Part shown: positions 9,198 through 18,774 of the stretch, piece by piece
Numbering within the stretch: the stretch's first letter is position 1
Layout of the letters: each line of letters begins with the position of its first letter
Assembly: GCA_018239845.1 (NCBI GenBank)
Contig: JAFEGO010000101.1
Span: forward strand, 1 to 64,000
DNA: 64,000 nucleotides
From: Verrucomicrobiota bacterium
GTDB lineage: Bacteria; Verrucomicrobiota; Verrucomicrobiia; Opitutales; Opitutaceae
Direction of reading: 5' to 3'
Position numbers and translations under genes: made by a program
The notes under the pieces: generated by a model
Told to the model about the DNA's origin: nothing
The model's database searches: none
What the model saw: the letters and a program-made list of their open reading frames with translations, nothing else

Positions 9198-10067
9198 ATG
9201 ATTTATCTGCTCGGTGGTTCCGGATACGTCGGTCAAGCTTACCAGTCGCTGCTCACCCGCAAAGGCATCCCCTTTCGCAACCTGCGCCGCGCGGAACTCG
9301 ACTACACCCACCCCGCCACTCTTGCCGCCGCGCTGAAGGCCGGCCGCCCCGATTTCCTCATCAACGCCGCCGGCTACACCGGCAAGCCCAACGTTGACGC
9401 CTGCGAGCTCCACAAGACCGAGTGCCTTTTCGGCAACGGCGTCTTCCCCGGCATCGTCGCCCAGGCCTGCGCCGAGGCCGGCGTGCCTTGGGGCCACGTC
9501 TCTTCCGGCTGTATCTTCACCGGCGCCCGGCCCGATGGCTCGGGTTTCTCCGAAACCGACACGCCCAACTTCACCTTCCGCCAGAACAACTGCTCGTTCT
9601 ACAGCGGCACCAAGGCCCTCGGCGAGGAGGTCCTGGCCGGCCAGCCCAACGTCTATCTCTGGCGCCTCCGCATTCCGTTTAACGAGGTCGACAACCCGCG
9701 CAATTACCTCGCCAAGCTGATGCGCTACCAGACCCTGCTCGAGGCCACCAATTCCATTTCCCAGCTCGAGGAATTCGTCGCCGCCACCTTCGCCTGCTGG
9801 GAAAAGCGCGTCCCCTTCGGCACCTACAACGTCACCAACCCCGGCCAGGTCACGACCCACGAGGTCGTCGATCTGATTCTCAAGAGCGGCGTCTGCACCA
9901 AGGACTACCGCTTCTTCAAGAGCGAGGACGAGTTCATGCACGTCGCGGCCAAGACTCCGCGCTCCAACTGCGTGATGGACTCCGCCAAACTCGCCAGCGT
10001 CGGCATCAAGCTGACCGAAGTTCACGAAGCCATCGCCCGCGACCTCCACCGCTGGCGCAAGGCCTGA
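9198..10067 (+). CDS. dTDP-4-dehydrorhamnose reductase-like SDR
   Basis: The 289-residue product starts with MIYLLGGSGYVGQAY, has INAAGYTG after the fourth strand and YSGTK as the YxxxK catalytic motif. The short length and the single-domain SDR pattern resemble RmlD. rmlB and rmlA follow on the same strand, so a role in a dTDP-deoxysugar pathway is reasonable. The sequence is, however, divergent from typical RmlD, and no RmlC (3,5-epimerase) is encoded in the window. A 4-ketoreductase acting on another dTDP-4-keto sugar is an alternative. The next gene starts 18 bp downstream. Confidence 0.75.
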   Translation: MIYLLGGSGYVGQAYQSLLTRKGIPFRNLRRAELDYTHPATLAAALKAGRPDFLINAAGYTGKPNVDACELHKTECLFGNGVFPGIVAQACAEAGVPWGHVSSGCIFTGARPDGSGFSETDTPNFTFRQNNCSFYSGTKALGEEVLAGQPNVYLWRLRIPFNEVDNPRNYLAKLMRYQTLLEATNSISQLEEFVAATFACWEKRVPFGTYNVTNPGQVTTHEVVDLILKSGVCTKDYRFFKSEDEFMHVAAKTPRSNCVMDSAKLASVGIKLTEVHEAIARDLHRWRKA

Positions 10068-10085
10068 CCCTTAAATTTCTTCTCT

Positions 10086-11153
10086 ATGAACCTACTCGTA
10101 ACAGGTGGCAGCGGTTTCATCGGCTCCAACTTCATCCGTCAGCGTCTCACCGAAAAGGGCTCGGTCATCGGTAAGCTCGTCAACCTCGACGCGCTCACCT
10201 ACGCCGGCAACCCCGCCAACCTCGCCGACCTCGCCTCCGATCCCCGCTACGTCTTCGTCCACGGCGACATCGGTGACGAGGCCCTTGTCGCCCGCCTGCT
10301 GGCCGATCACGCCATCGACGCGATCGTCAACTTCGCCGCCGAGTCCCACGTGGACCGCTCGATCGATTCGCCCGAGCCCTTCGTCCAGACCAACGTCACC
10401 GGCACGCTCCGCCTGCTCAACTGCGCGAAACGCCACTGGGCCAAGCTGCCCGAGCCCCGCCGCGCCGCCTTCCGGTTTCTCCACGTCTCGACCGACGAGG
10501 TTTACGGCGCGCTCTCCCCGACCGATCCCGCCTTCACCGAGGAGACGCCCTTCGCGCCCAACTCCCCCTACTCCGCCTCCAAGGCCGCCAGCGACCACTT
10601 CGTCCGTGCCTTCCAGCATACCTACGGGCTGCCCACGCTCACGACGAACTGCTCCAACAACTACGGGCCCTACCACTTCCCCGAGAAGCTCATCCCCCTG
10701 ATGATTCTCAACGCCCTCGACGGCAAAAGCCTGCCCGTGTACGGCGACGGCCAGCAGATCCGCGACTGGCTCTACGTCGAGGACCACGCCGCCGCCATCT
10801 GGCTCGTCCTCCAAAAGGGGCGCGTCGGCGAGACCTACAACGTCGGCGGCCTCAACGAGAAGCCAAATATCGAGATCGTGAATACGATCTGCGCCCTGCT
10901 CGACCAAAAGTCCCCGCGTGCCGACGGCAAGTCCTACACCACGCAGATCACCTACGTCGCCGACCGCCCCGGCCACGACCGCCGCTACTCCGTCAACTGC
11001 GCCAAGCTCCAGGCCGAGCTCGGCTGGGCCCCGCGGGAGAACTTTGCCAGCGGCATCGCCAAGACCGTCGATTGGTATCTCACCCACCGCAGCTGGGCCG
11101 CCGATATCACGGCCAAGAAATACGCACGCGAACGCCTCGGCACCGTCAAGTAA
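10086..11153 (+). CDS. rmlB: dTDP-glucose 4,6-dehydratase
   Basis: RmlB converts dTDP-glucose to dTDP-4-keto-6-deoxyglucose. The 355-residue product has [10 protein letters not shown] (residues 7-16) for NAD binding, [15 protein letters not shown] with the Thr-Asp-Glu catalytic residues at 136-138, and YSASK with Tyr162 and Lys166. [17 protein letters not shown] and [15 protein letters not shown] are hallmark segments. Length is normal for the family. It lies between the reductase-like gene at 9198 and rmlA, with 20 bp to rmlA, so these three probably form one transcript for a dTDP-deoxyhexose. Confidence 0.96.
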   Translation: MNLLVTGGSGFIGSNFIRQRLTEKGSVIGKLVNLDALTYAGNPANLADLASDPRYVFVHGDIGDEALVARLLADHAIDAIVNFAAESHVDRSIDSPEPFVQTNVTGTLRLLNCAKRHWAKLPEPRRAAFRFLHVSTDEVYGALSPTDPAFTEETPFAPNSPYSASKAASDHFVRAFQHTYGLPTLTTNCSNNYGPYHFPEKLIPLMILNALDGKSLPVYGDGQQIRDWLYVEDHAAAIWLVLQKGRVGETYNVGGLNEKPNIEIVNTICALLDQKSPRADGKSYTTQITYVADRPGHDRRYSVNCAKLQAELGWAPRENFASGIAKTVDWYLTHRSWAADITAKKYARERLGTVK

Positions 11154-11173
11154 ACCTCTTCCCTCCACCCCTC

Positions 11174-12061
11174 ATGAATCGCAAAGGTATCATTCTCGCC
11201 GGTGGCTCCGGCACCCGCCTCTTCCCGCTCACCATCGCGGTCTCCAAACAGCTCATGCCGGTTTACGACAAGCCGATGGTGTACTACCCGCTGTCGGTCC
11301 TCATGCTCGCCGGTATCCGGGAGATTCTCGTCATCTCCACGCCGACCGACCTCCCGCTCTTCCGCAAGCTCCTCGGCGACGGCGCCAACCTCGGCCTCAA
11401 GTTCAGCTACGCCGAGCAGCCCAGCCCCGATGGTCTCGCCCAGGCCTTTCACATCGCGCAGGACACCGGTTTCCTCACCGGCCGCGAACCCTCCGCCCTC
11501 GTCCTCGGCGACAACCTTTTCTACGGCGCCGAGTTCGTCCGCGCCCTCGCCGGGGCCGACGCCCGCACCAGCGGCGCCACGATCTTCGGCTATCACGTGG
11601 CCGACCCGAAGAGCTACGGCGTGGTCGAGTTTGCCGCGGACAACCGCGTGCTCTCCATCGAGGAAAAGCCCGCGCAACCAAAATCCAACTACGCCGTCCC
11701 GGGCCTCTATTTCTACGATGCCCGCGTCGTCGAGCTCGCCCGCAGCCTGAAGCCTTCGGCCCGCGGCGAGCTTGAGATCACCGATCTCAACCGGCTTTAC
11801 CTCAACGAGCGCCAGCTGCACGTCGAGCTGCTCGGCCGCGGCACGGCCTGGCTCGATACCGGCACGCACGATTCGCTCCTGGAGGCCGCTCAGTTTGTCT
11901 CGGTCATCGAGAACCGCCAGGGCCTCAAGATCGCCTGCCTCGAGGAGATCGCCTACAAGAAGGGCTGGATCGACCGCGCGGGCTTCGAGGCGAACATCCA
12001 GCGCCTCGGCAAGTCCTCCTACGGCGCCTATCTCCGCAAGGTCCTGGCCGACTCACGGTAA
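11174..12061 (+). CDS. rmlA: Glucose-1-phosphate thymidylyltransferase
   Basis: RmlA makes dTDP-glucose from glucose-1-phosphate and dTTP, the first step of dTDP-deoxysugar synthesis. The 295-residue product has the signature [11 protein letters not shown] (residues 9-19), [25 protein letters not shown] and [16 protein letters not shown], all typical. Length matches the family. The chosen ATG follows the rmlB stop by 20 bp. The next gene, a GT2 starting with GTG at 12088, could use the resulting dTDP sugar. Confidence 0.97.
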   Translation: MNRKGIILAGGSGTRLFPLTIAVSKQLMPVYDKPMVYYPLSVLMLAGIREILVISTPTDLPLFRKLLGDGANLGLKFSYAEQPSPDGLAQAFHIAQDTGFLTGREPSALVLGDNLFYGAEFVRALAGADARTSGATIFGYHVADPKSYGVVEFAADNRVLSIEEKPAQPKSNYAVPGLYFYDARVVELARSLKPSARGELEITDLNRLYLNERQLHVELLGRGTAWLDTGTHDSLLEAAQFVSVIENRQGLKIACLEEIAYKKGWIDRAGFEANIQRLGKSSYGAYLRKVLADSR

Positions 12062-12087
12062 CACCGCGGCTGCGTGGATACCCTGCG

Positions 12088-13011
12088 GTGAAGATCTCGT
12101 TTATCATCCCGCTCTACAATTGCCTGCCGCTCACGCAGGCGATGCTCGCGAGTCTCCAGGCCACCCTGCCCGCCGGCCTCGCGCACGAGATCATTTTCGT
12201 GGACGACGGTAGCACCGACGGCACGCGCGCGTGGCTCGCCACTTTGCCGGCCCCCGTTCGGGTCGTGCTCAATGAGCGCAACCTCGGCTACGCCGGGGCC
12301 AACAACCGCGGCGCGTCCGTCGCTACAGGCGATCTCCTCGTCCTCCTCAACAACGACCTGATCCTGACCCCGCGCTGGCTCGACCCCATGCTCGCCGCTC
12401 ATCGGCGTTGCCGCGGCTTGGTCGGCAACGTGCAGCGCGACGCCCGCACCGGCGCGGTGGACCACACCGGCATGTGGATCACCTTGCAGGGCAAACCCGC
12501 CCACGACCGCGTACTCCCGCCGTGGTGGCTGCGGCTGCTCCGGCCCGTGCGCCCCACGGTCGCCGCCACCGGCGCCTGCCTCCTCGTGCCGCGCGATCTC
12601 TGGGGGCAGCTCGGGGGCTTCGACGAGGCGTTTCGCAACGGCGGCGAGGATGTCGATCTCTGCTTCCGCGCCCGCGCCGCCGGCCATCCCACCGTCATCG
12701 CGCTCCGCAGCATTATCCGCCACCACGTCAGCTCCTCCCCCGGCCGCAAGTTGAACGACGAGGCCAACAGCCGCCGCCTGGCCCTTAAGTGGCGCGATGA
12801 ATTTGCCCGTCTCGCCGCCCGCCGCTGGTCCTGGCATCACCTCGAACGCGAGTGGACCGGCCCCAATCCTGCCGGCGACCACGCCGCCGCCATCCAGCTG
12901 CTGGCTTACGGTTTGTATCTGCGTCGTACGCCTCCGCCCTCCGCCCTCGCCGGCATGCGTGACGCGCTCGACCACGAGTTCGCCCGCTGGGAAAAAATCC
13001 TCCCGTCCTGA
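12088..13011 (+). CDS. GT2 glycosyltransferase, rhamnosyltransferase-like
   Basis: The 307-residue GT-A protein has SFIIPLYN, FVDDGSTDGTRAW (Asp39-Asp40), NERNLGYAGANNRG, NNDLILTPRW and GGEDVDLCFRARAAGH. The last motif contains the ED dyad near the catalytic base of family 2 enzymes such as rhamnosyltransferases (WbbL-like). There are no membrane segments, so it should act at the inner face of the cytoplasmic membrane. The start is GTG. It follows rmlA by 26 bp. Rhamnose or another dTDP sugar as donor is inferred from context only. It ends one base before the convergent GT2 gene at 13012. Confidence 0.85.
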   Translation: MKISFIIPLYNCLPLTQAMLASLQATLPAGLAHEIIFVDDGSTDGTRAWLATLPAPVRVVLNERNLGYAGANNRGASVATGDLLVLLNNDLILTPRWLDPMLAAHRRCRGLVGNVQRDARTGAVDHTGMWITLQGKPAHDRVLPPWWLRLLRPVRPTVAATGACLLVPRDLWGQLGGFDEAFRNGGEDVDLCFRARAAGHPTVIALRSIIRHHVSSSPGRKLNDEANSRRLALKWRDEFARLAARRWSWHHLEREWTGPNPAGDHAAAIQLLAYGLYLRRTPPPSALAGMRDALDHEFARWEKILPS

Positions 13012-13962
13012 TCAGTCGCGCAGCGACACGCTGCGCATGACCGTCCGGATCACGGCCTGCGGCCGCCGGTTCACGGTCAGAAACATGCGGCCGATGTATT
13101 CGCCGATCAGTCCCAACAGCGCCAGCTGCGTGCCGGAGAAGACCAGCAGCGCCGCCATGATCGAGCCCCAGCCGAAAGCCGGGCCGTTGTCGGTGAGCCG
13201 CAGGTACACCACCCAGCCGAAGCCGATCAGGCCCGCGCCCGCCATCGCGAGGCCGAGCACCGTCGCCACCCGCAGGGGCAGCACGGAAAAATTCACCCAC
13301 GCGCTGATCCACAGCCGGATGAGGCGGCGCAGGGTGTAGCCGCTTGCTCCCGCCGCTCGCTCCTCGTGCCGCACCTCCAGCGAACCGATCCGCTGCGTCA
13401 CCTGCAAAATCAGGCCGTCGATATACGGATAAGGGCCCGTGTGCTTCGCCACTTCGTGACCGACCATAGACGTCACGCAGCGGAAGCTCGACAGGTAAAA
13501 GCCCGACGGCTTTTCCAAAGCCCAGTCCGTCACACGGTTGGTAAACCAGCTGCCGATGTTGCGCCAGGCCGAATGACGTTTTGTTCGATAATGTCCGAAA
13601 ACCACGTCCATTCCCGTCGCCTTGGCGTGCGCCCACATCCGCACCGCCTCGGCCGGCGGGTTCTGCCCGTCGTCGTCGAGGTTCGCGATGTAGGCGCCGC
13701 GGGCATGGCGGTAGCCCGTGATCACCGCGTTGTGTTCGCCGAAGTTGCGCGCGTGCTCCACGTAGGTCACCGGCACGCCAGCGGAGCGCACGAGCTCGCG
13801 GCACACATCCGCTGTTCCGTCGCGGCTGCCGTCATTCACCAGCACGATCTCGATTCCACCGTCCACCTTGAGGGTCGCGAGGTCGCGCACCACGCCGCCG
13901 ATCGTGTCTTTGCTGTTGTAGAGAGGGATGACGAAACTGAGCGCGGGCGCTGGGTGGCTCAT
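13012..13962 (-). CDS. GT2 glycosyltransferase with C-terminal membrane helices, GtrB/ArnC-like
   Basis: The 316-residue product has an N-terminal GT-A domain (SFVIPLYNSKDTI, LVNDGSRDGTADV, NFGEHNAVITGYRHA, LDDDGQNP). Two predicted transmembrane helices follow near the C-terminus (VATVLGLAMAGAGLIGFGWV and IMAALLVFSGTQLALLGLI), ending in GEYIGRMFLTVNRRP. This is the layout of GtrB, ArnC and DPM1-type polyprenyl-phosphate glycosyltransferases. The stop codons of this gene and the plus-strand GT2 are adjacent. It lies 17 bp downstream of the large membrane protein at 13980, with which it is probably co-transcribed and for which it may supply a lipid-linked sugar. Confidence 0.9.
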   Translation of the reverse strand: MSHPAPALSFVIPLYNSKDTIGGVVRDLATLKVDGGIEIVLVNDGSRDGTADVCRELVRSAGVPVTYVEHARNFGEHNAVITGYRHARGAYIANLDDDGQNPPAEAVRMWAHAKATGMDVVFGHYRTKRHSAWRNIGSWFTNRVTDWALEKPSGFYLSSFRCVTSMVGHEVAKHTGPYPYIDGLILQVTQRIGSLEVRHEERAAGASGYTLRRLIRLWISAWVNFSVLPLRVATVLGLAMAGAGLIGFGWVVYLRLTDNGPAFGWGSIMAALLVFSGTQLALLGLIGEYIGRMFLTVNRRPQAVIRTVMRSVSLRD

Positions 13963-13979
13963 GACACTTAACCAAGGAT

Positions 13980-16217
13980 TCAGCGCGAATCGCTGTCAAC
14001 GCCCGCCATCGCCCCCGCCGGCCCGGGCAACACCTCCACCTCGACTCCTTGCAACATCAGGCCCAGTTCGCGTGCATCGGTGGAGCTGGCCGGGCCCGGC
14101 CGCTCCGTGCAGCGCAGCTCGATCACCGACTTGCCCGGGGGCAGCGTCAGCACGGGCGTGGGGATCAGCTGCAACTCGGCCCCGATCCGTATCCGTCCCA
14201 TCGGGCGGTTGTTCAGGAATACGTCCAGCTCGCGTGTCACCAGCCCGCGCGTCCTGAGCCGGAGCACGGCCCGGAGCGGGCCGGCCTGCGGGTTTTCCAA
14301 CCGCCAGTTTGCCACCGGGCCAGACCAGCGCCAGGTCAGGTTCGGCCGCGCGAGGCGCTCGATGTCGTACCAACCCGAACCAAACTCCATGCGGAGGTAG
14401 TGCGGGCTGCTCCGCCGCACGGCGGAGAAACGCGGGCTCAGCAGCACGAAGCTGTCGCGCTCCGGCACCTGGATGCGGATCAGGCCGCCGTTGAGGTCCC
14501 ACTCGCCCTTGAGCGCGGTGTTCAGGCGACCTTCGTAGGTGTGCGTCGCGAAATACTGGGGCCGGTGGAGCAGCAGGGCGTTGGCCCACAGCCGCGCCCA
14601 GAACTCCGGGATGTTCATATTGAGCGAGGTCACCTCGGGGAGCGTCTCGAGCTTTTGCACCGCCCAGAGATCCCGCCCCACCGTCAGACGCTCCGTCATC
14701 ATGCGCCGGCCGAGCCGCCAGTCTGCATAGAGGTTGCCGCCGAGGATCAGGGCAAACACCGCGATCGTCGCCGTGCGCAACCCCCGGTTGGCCGATCCGG
14801 CGAAGACCAGCCATGCGCCGAAGGCCGCCAGCATCCCGGGGTAGAACACCGCGAACAGCTTGTAGGCGTCGTAGCTGGCGTTCGTCCCCCGCGCGACCCC
14901 GCGCCACTCGAGGTACGCATAGCCGGCCAGGATCGGCGCGCACAGCACCGCAGCCAGGAACGCCGTCCGGGCTCCCCGTTTCAGGGCCGCCACCCAGCCG
15001 GCAAGGATCAGCGCCAGCACCGCCGCCCCGAGCAGCCAGCGCAGCGCGCCGCCATGGGCGTTAAGGTGCCCGTCCGCCACCAATCCCAGCCAGCCCTCCG
15101 GCCCCAGCGCCGGGATGCGCCAGCCAAAATCGTATTGCTGAAACAACGACATGCGCTCGATCAGCCCGTCCACCCGCTCGTAGCTTACCAGCGCCGCCCC
15201 GAGCAAAGGCGCCAGCATCAGCACGGCCCAGTCCGTGATCCGTCGCGTTTCCCCTCGCCAAAGCGCGCACCCGGCGGCAAAGCCCGCCGCCGGCACCAGG
15301 CACACCACCACGATGAAGTTGTACGCTCCCAACAGCAGCGCATAGCCCGCGAACAGCAGGCCGCCGAACGCCAGCCCGGCCCGCCAGCCGCCTTGCTGCC
15401 GCCAGAGCACCACCCCGCACCAGGTCAGCAGCGCGATGGCCTGCGCCGCGATCAGCTGCCCCGTTGCAACTTGGTAAACGGCGTACCATGTGACCGGGCT
15501 GAGCCCGTACAGCAGCGCGAGCCCGAGCGCCACGCGCGGCCGCAGCCGCAACAGCGTGCGCGCCAGCCAGTACACCAGCGGCAAGGTCGCCACGAGCAGT
15601 GCCGCCGTGAGCATGCCCACGACTTCGTACACTTCGAGCCCGAGCACCGAGCCGTTGAAGGCCATCAGGGCCGACGGCGTGAAGTGGTTCAGACGCAGCC
15701 AAAAATCAAAAAAAATGTCCGTTGAGCGCACGCTCACCACCTCGGTCAGGCCGATGAATCCGCTCCGGTCGCTGTGGGCGAACTCCCGCAGCACGCGTGC
15801 GCCCGCCGCATAGTCCGCCGCGTCGCAGCTCCCGATCGAGGAGGTCGTGAGGCCGCTCTTGGAGGCCTGCGAGAGCGGCCACGTGATCAGCAGCAGGCTC
15901 GCGCCCATCATCAGCACCATCCACAGGCTCTTGCCCAGGCTCGGCCAAAAACGCATCCGCCGCCAGGCCACCGCCAGCAAGATCACTGGCAGCACCTCGC
16001 ACCAGCGGCCGTAGGCATCGGTCCCCGGTAGGTTGGCGTAGGCGCCCACCCATACGACGAGCGACTGCAGCATCGCTCCGGTTACCAGCGCAAACACCGG
16101 CCAGAACCGCCGCCAGCGCCTGGGAGTGATCAGCGCAGCCAGCCCGGCGCCCCAAAAGAAGAGGTGCGCCAGTAGCGCGACACCCACCCCAAGATACAGC
16201 GGATAGTTCCAAAACAC
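13980..16217 (-). CDS. Large GT-C-like membrane protein with C-terminal beta domain
   Basis: The 745-residue product starts with GTG. It has about a dozen hydrophobic segments in the first 500 residues and then a soluble region of about 220 residues. This C-terminal region begins near FGSGWYDIERLARPNLTWRW and ends in a beta-sandwich-like stretch with LTLPPGKSVIELRC. A similar region terminates the membrane protein at 18775 (FGPGWFDTEESSSSYWRWVP, LELPPGRTAFQI), so the two share a domain organisation. It is probably a periplasmic-facing glycosyltransferase or other polysaccharide-assembly membrane protein. No sure catalytic motif is seen. Downstream is a polyprenyl-phosphate GT2; upstream is a methyltransferase. 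Confidence 0.65.
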   Translation of the reverse strand: MFWNYPLYLGVGVALLAHLFFWGAGLAALITPRRWRRFWPVFALVTGAMLQSLVVWVGAYANLPGTDAYGRWCEVLPVILLAVAWRRMRFWPSLGKSLWMVLMMGASLLLITWPLSQASKSGLTTSSIGSCDAADYAAGARVLREFAHSDRSGFIGLTEVVSVRSTDIFFDFWLRLNHFTPSALMAFNGSVLGLEVYEVVGMLTAALLVATLPLVYWLARTLLRLRPRVALGLALLYGLSPVTWYAVYQVATGQLIAAQAIALLTWCGVVLWRQQGGWRAGLAFGGLLFAGYALLLGAYNFIVVVCLVPAAGFAAGCALWRGETRRITDWAVLMLAPLLGAALVSYERVDGLIERMSLFQQYDFGWRIPALGPEGWLGLVADGHLNAHGGALRWLLGAAVLALILAGWVAALKRGARTAFLAAVLCAPILAGYAYLEWRGVARGTNASYDAYKLFAVFYPGMLAAFGAWLVFAGSANRGLRTATIAVFALILGGNLYADWRLGRRMMTERLTVGRDLWAVQKLETLPEVTSLNMNIPEFWARLWANALLLHRPQYFATHTYEGRLNTALKGEWDLNGGLIRIQVPERDSFVLLSPRFSAVRRSSPHYLRMEFGSGWYDIERLARPNLTWRWSGPVANWRLENPQAGPLRAVLRLRTRGLVTRELDVFLNNRPMGRIRIGAELQLIPTPVLTLPPGKSVIELRCTERPGPASSTDARELGLMLQGVEVEVLPGPAGAMAGVDSDSR

Positions 16218-16265
16218 CTTGTCATATTCAACGTCTCTCCACCCCAGACCAAGCCATTTTGCCGG

Positions 16266-17018
16266 TCATTTTTTGGCCGTCGCAAATAGCGAAACACCAA
16301 ATGGTAGCCGCCCAACATAATTGAGCCATACCCGCTCCAGGGCCATGGCCGCGCGCCCGAGCCATTCCAGGAGAGGCGAATAGGCCGCCACGTCGCTGCC
16401 GCCTGCAGGAGCCGGCAATAATTTGCGCCGCACCGCCACCAGCGGCAGCAGAAGCGTATTCCAGTGCGTGAGCCGCATTGCGCCCGCTCCGAATCCGGCC
16501 GCCAACAACTTACCTTTTAGCTCACCCCGGCCGTAGCGCCGCCGGGCGTGCGTCGCTACATCGTGATACGACCAGAGCCAGGGATGCGCGGGGGCGTTCA
16601 CGACCAAAATCCCGCCCGGCCGCAGCACGCGGTGCGCTTCGCGCAGCGCCGCCATATCGTCGTCGAGATGGTAGATCACGTCCGACAGCACCACTGCGTC
16701 AAACGTCGCGTCGGCGAAGGGCAGCGCCGTCACTGAGGCCTCGTGGATCTGAGTATCGGCTCCCACACGCTCCCTCGCGAGCGCACAGGCCAGCGGCTCC
16801 AGCTCAACCCCCGTCCACCGCCACGCCGGCTCCGCCGGCCCGAGCCGGCGGATCAGCCCGCCTGTGCCGCAGCCGGCGTCGAGGATGCTCGCCGGCCCCC
16901 GGCCCAGCCCCGCCGTCAGCTCGCGTCGGATATGGCCATGTAGAGCCCGGTAAAACCACATGCCGTCCTCCACCGCGGCCATCTTCCGGTATTCGTCGGC
17001 TTCCACGCCGCGATGCAA
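16266..17018 (-). CDS. Class I SAM-dependent methyltransferase
   Basis: Motif I reads ILDAGCGTGGLIRRLG. It is followed by VELEPLA, FDAVVLSDVIYHLDDD and VLRPGGILVVNAPAHPWLWSYHD, a pattern common among methyltransferases of polysaccharide clusters. The N-terminal EADEYRKMAAVEDGMWFYRALH is typical of this family, so translation must begin upstream of that segment. I chose TTG at 17018 because GGAGG lies 7 bases before it. An ATG at 17105 is possible but would overlap the divergent gene starting at 17104. Product 250 residues. It probably methylates a sugar or lipid intermediate. 48 bp separate it from the membrane protein gene downstream. Confidence 0.82.
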   Translation of the reverse strand: MHRGVEADEYRKMAAVEDGMWFYRALHGHIRRELTAGLGRGPASILDAGCGTGGLIRRLGPAEPAWRWTGVELEPLACALARERVGADTQIHEASVTALPFADATFDAVVLSDVIYHLDDDMAALREAHRVLRPGGILVVNAPAHPWLWSYHDVATHARRRYGRGELKGKLLAAGFGAGAMRLTHWNTLLLPLVAVRRKLLPAPAGGSDVAAYSPLLEWLGRAAMALERVWLNYVGRLPFGVSLFATAKK

Positions 17019-17103
17019 CGCGCCGCCTCCGGTTTTGCCAGCCCATTCCCAGCGCGGCAAAAGCTTTGCCAATCTTCCTCCCCCCTTCTTCGCTGGCCGC
17101 TGC

Positions 17104-18762
17104 ATGGCTTCGGATCGTACCACTTCCCACGCCGCCGATGGCTGGCAGACCCCGCGCCACGAAGGTCTCTTCTTCGACACGTTCACCACCGGGTCCGCGT
17201 GGCTGCGCGGCCATGCGGTGCTGCGTCTGCCGCCCCACGAGGGCCCCGGTGCCGTCACCCTGCTCGGTGAGTTTCGTCCCCACCCTGACGCTCGTGGTCT
17301 CGAGGTCACTCCGCCTTCTCTCACGGTCCGGCTCGATGGCGCGCCCGTCGCCACGCTGTCCGCGCTCCAGCCCGGGCCTTTCTCGGTCACGATCCCCGTC
17401 CCGCCCGCCACCGCCCTCCGGGGGTTCACCATTGCCCTCGATCTCGGCGGCACCGCCTTCACCAACTTCCTCGCCTGGCTCGGCCGCGTCACCGCGCTGG
17501 CCGGCCTCCAACGTTTCCGCGCGCAGAATAAAAACCGCCAGCTCCGTATCGCGGCGCTTACCCTCGGGTCATCGGCCGAGGGCGAGCGGATCTTCGATTT
17601 CTCCGTCCGGCTCGCCCCCTACTCGCTGGGGTTTGCCCGCCGCCACACCCACCTCGCCTTCAACCTCGCCGGCTTCCTCACCGCCGACCTCGGCGTCGGG
17701 GAATCCGCCCGCTGCATGGCCCGCGCCGCCGATGCCGCCGGCATCGAGCTCGCCCTCGTGCCGCTCAAGCTCAACTGCAAGAACCGCCTCGGCGACCTCT
17801 CCTTCGCCGACCGCCTGCAGTCGGCCAATCCCCACCGCATCAACGTCGTCCATATCGACGCCCCCGCCTCGGCGGACATTGACCATCACCACGGCAAGGC
17901 CTTCCGCGCGGGCAAGTACAACATCGGTTACTGGGCCTGGGAGCTGCCCGAGTTTCCCGACGCGTGGGTGCCGAGCTTCGCCTTCTTCGACGAGATCTGG
18001 ACGCCCAGCGACTTCGCCACCGCAGCGATTGCGATGAAGTCCCCGCGGCCCGTCCTCACGATGCCGCACGCCATCTCCTTTGCGCGGCCGACCGGTGACC
18101 TGCGCACCCGGTTTGGCCTGCCGGCGGACAAATTTCTCTTTCTCTTCCTCTACGACCTCAACTCCTACTCCGCGCGCAAAAATCCGCAGGCCGTCCTCGC
18201 CGCCTTCCACCGCGCCGTCGCCGCCTCGCCCGCCTTCGCGTCGCAGGCCGCCCTCGTCATCAAGGTCCAGAACACCGCGGAAAATCCCGCCGACTTCGCC
18301 GCCCTCCAGGCCGCCGTCGCCGATCTGCCCGGCACCGTGCTCATCACCGGCACGCTCCCGCGCGAGGAGATCTACGCGCTCGAGGCCGCCTGCGACTGCT
18401 TCGTGTCGCTCCACCGGGCGGAAGGCTTCGGCCTCGCCGTCGCCGAGTCCATGTACCTCGGCAAGCCCGTGATCTCCACCGACTGGTCCGCCACCGCCGA
18501 GTTCGTGAACCACGACAACGGCTGTCCGGTCCGCTGCACGCTGACCACGATCGAGCAAACCCACGGGCCCTACACCAAGGGCCAGACGTGGGCCGAGCCC
18601 GATGTCGCCCACGCCGCGGAGTGGATGCAGCGCCTCTGCGCCGACCGCGCCCTGGCCGCCCGGCTAGGCACCGCCGGCCGTGTCACGATCGAGACGCGCT
18701 TCTCCCCCGCCGCCATCGGCGCCCGCTATCGCCGCCGGCTCGAATCGCTGGCGACGTTTTAA
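17104..18762 (+). CDS. GT4 glycosyltransferase with N-terminal extension
   Basis: The 552-residue product has a beta-rich N-terminal domain (about residues 1-160; strands such as SLTVRLDGAPVATL) and a GT-B family 4 domain. The GT4 signs are HLAFNLAGFLTADLGVGESAR, then GYWAWELPEFPDAW, and a donor-site EGFGLAVAESMYLGKPVIST that matches the E-x7-E motif. The N-terminal domain is unlike the helical partners of most GT4 enzymes and may bind the acceptor or another protein. It is divergent from the methyltransferase gene and convergent with the membrane protein at 18775, 12 bp away. Donor and acceptor are unknown. Confidence 0.85.
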   Translation: MASDRTTSHAADGWQTPRHEGLFFDTFTTGSAWLRGHAVLRLPPHEGPGAVTLLGEFRPHPDARGLEVTPPSLTVRLDGAPVATLSALQPGPFSVTIPVPPATALRGFTIALDLGGTAFTNFLAWLGRVTALAGLQRFRAQNKNRQLRIAALTLGSSAEGERIFDFSVRLAPYSLGFARRHTHLAFNLAGFLTADLGVGESARCMARAADAAGIELALVPLKLNCKNRLGDLSFADRLQSANPHRINVVHIDAPASADIDHHHGKAFRAGKYNIGYWAWELPEFPDAWVPSFAFFDEIWTPSDFATAAIAMKSPRPVLTMPHAISFARPTGDLRTRFGLPADKFLFLFLYDLNSYSARKNPQAVLAAFHRAVAASPAFASQAALVIKVQNTAENPADFAALQAAVADLPGTVLITGTLPREEIYALEAACDCFVSLHRAEGFGLAVAESMYLGKPVISTDWSATAEFVNHDNGCPVRCTLTTIEQTHGPYTKGQTWAEPDVAHAAEWMQRLCADRALAARLGTAGRVTIETRFSPAAIGARYRRRLESLATF

Positions 18763-18774
18763 AAACGCGCCGCA

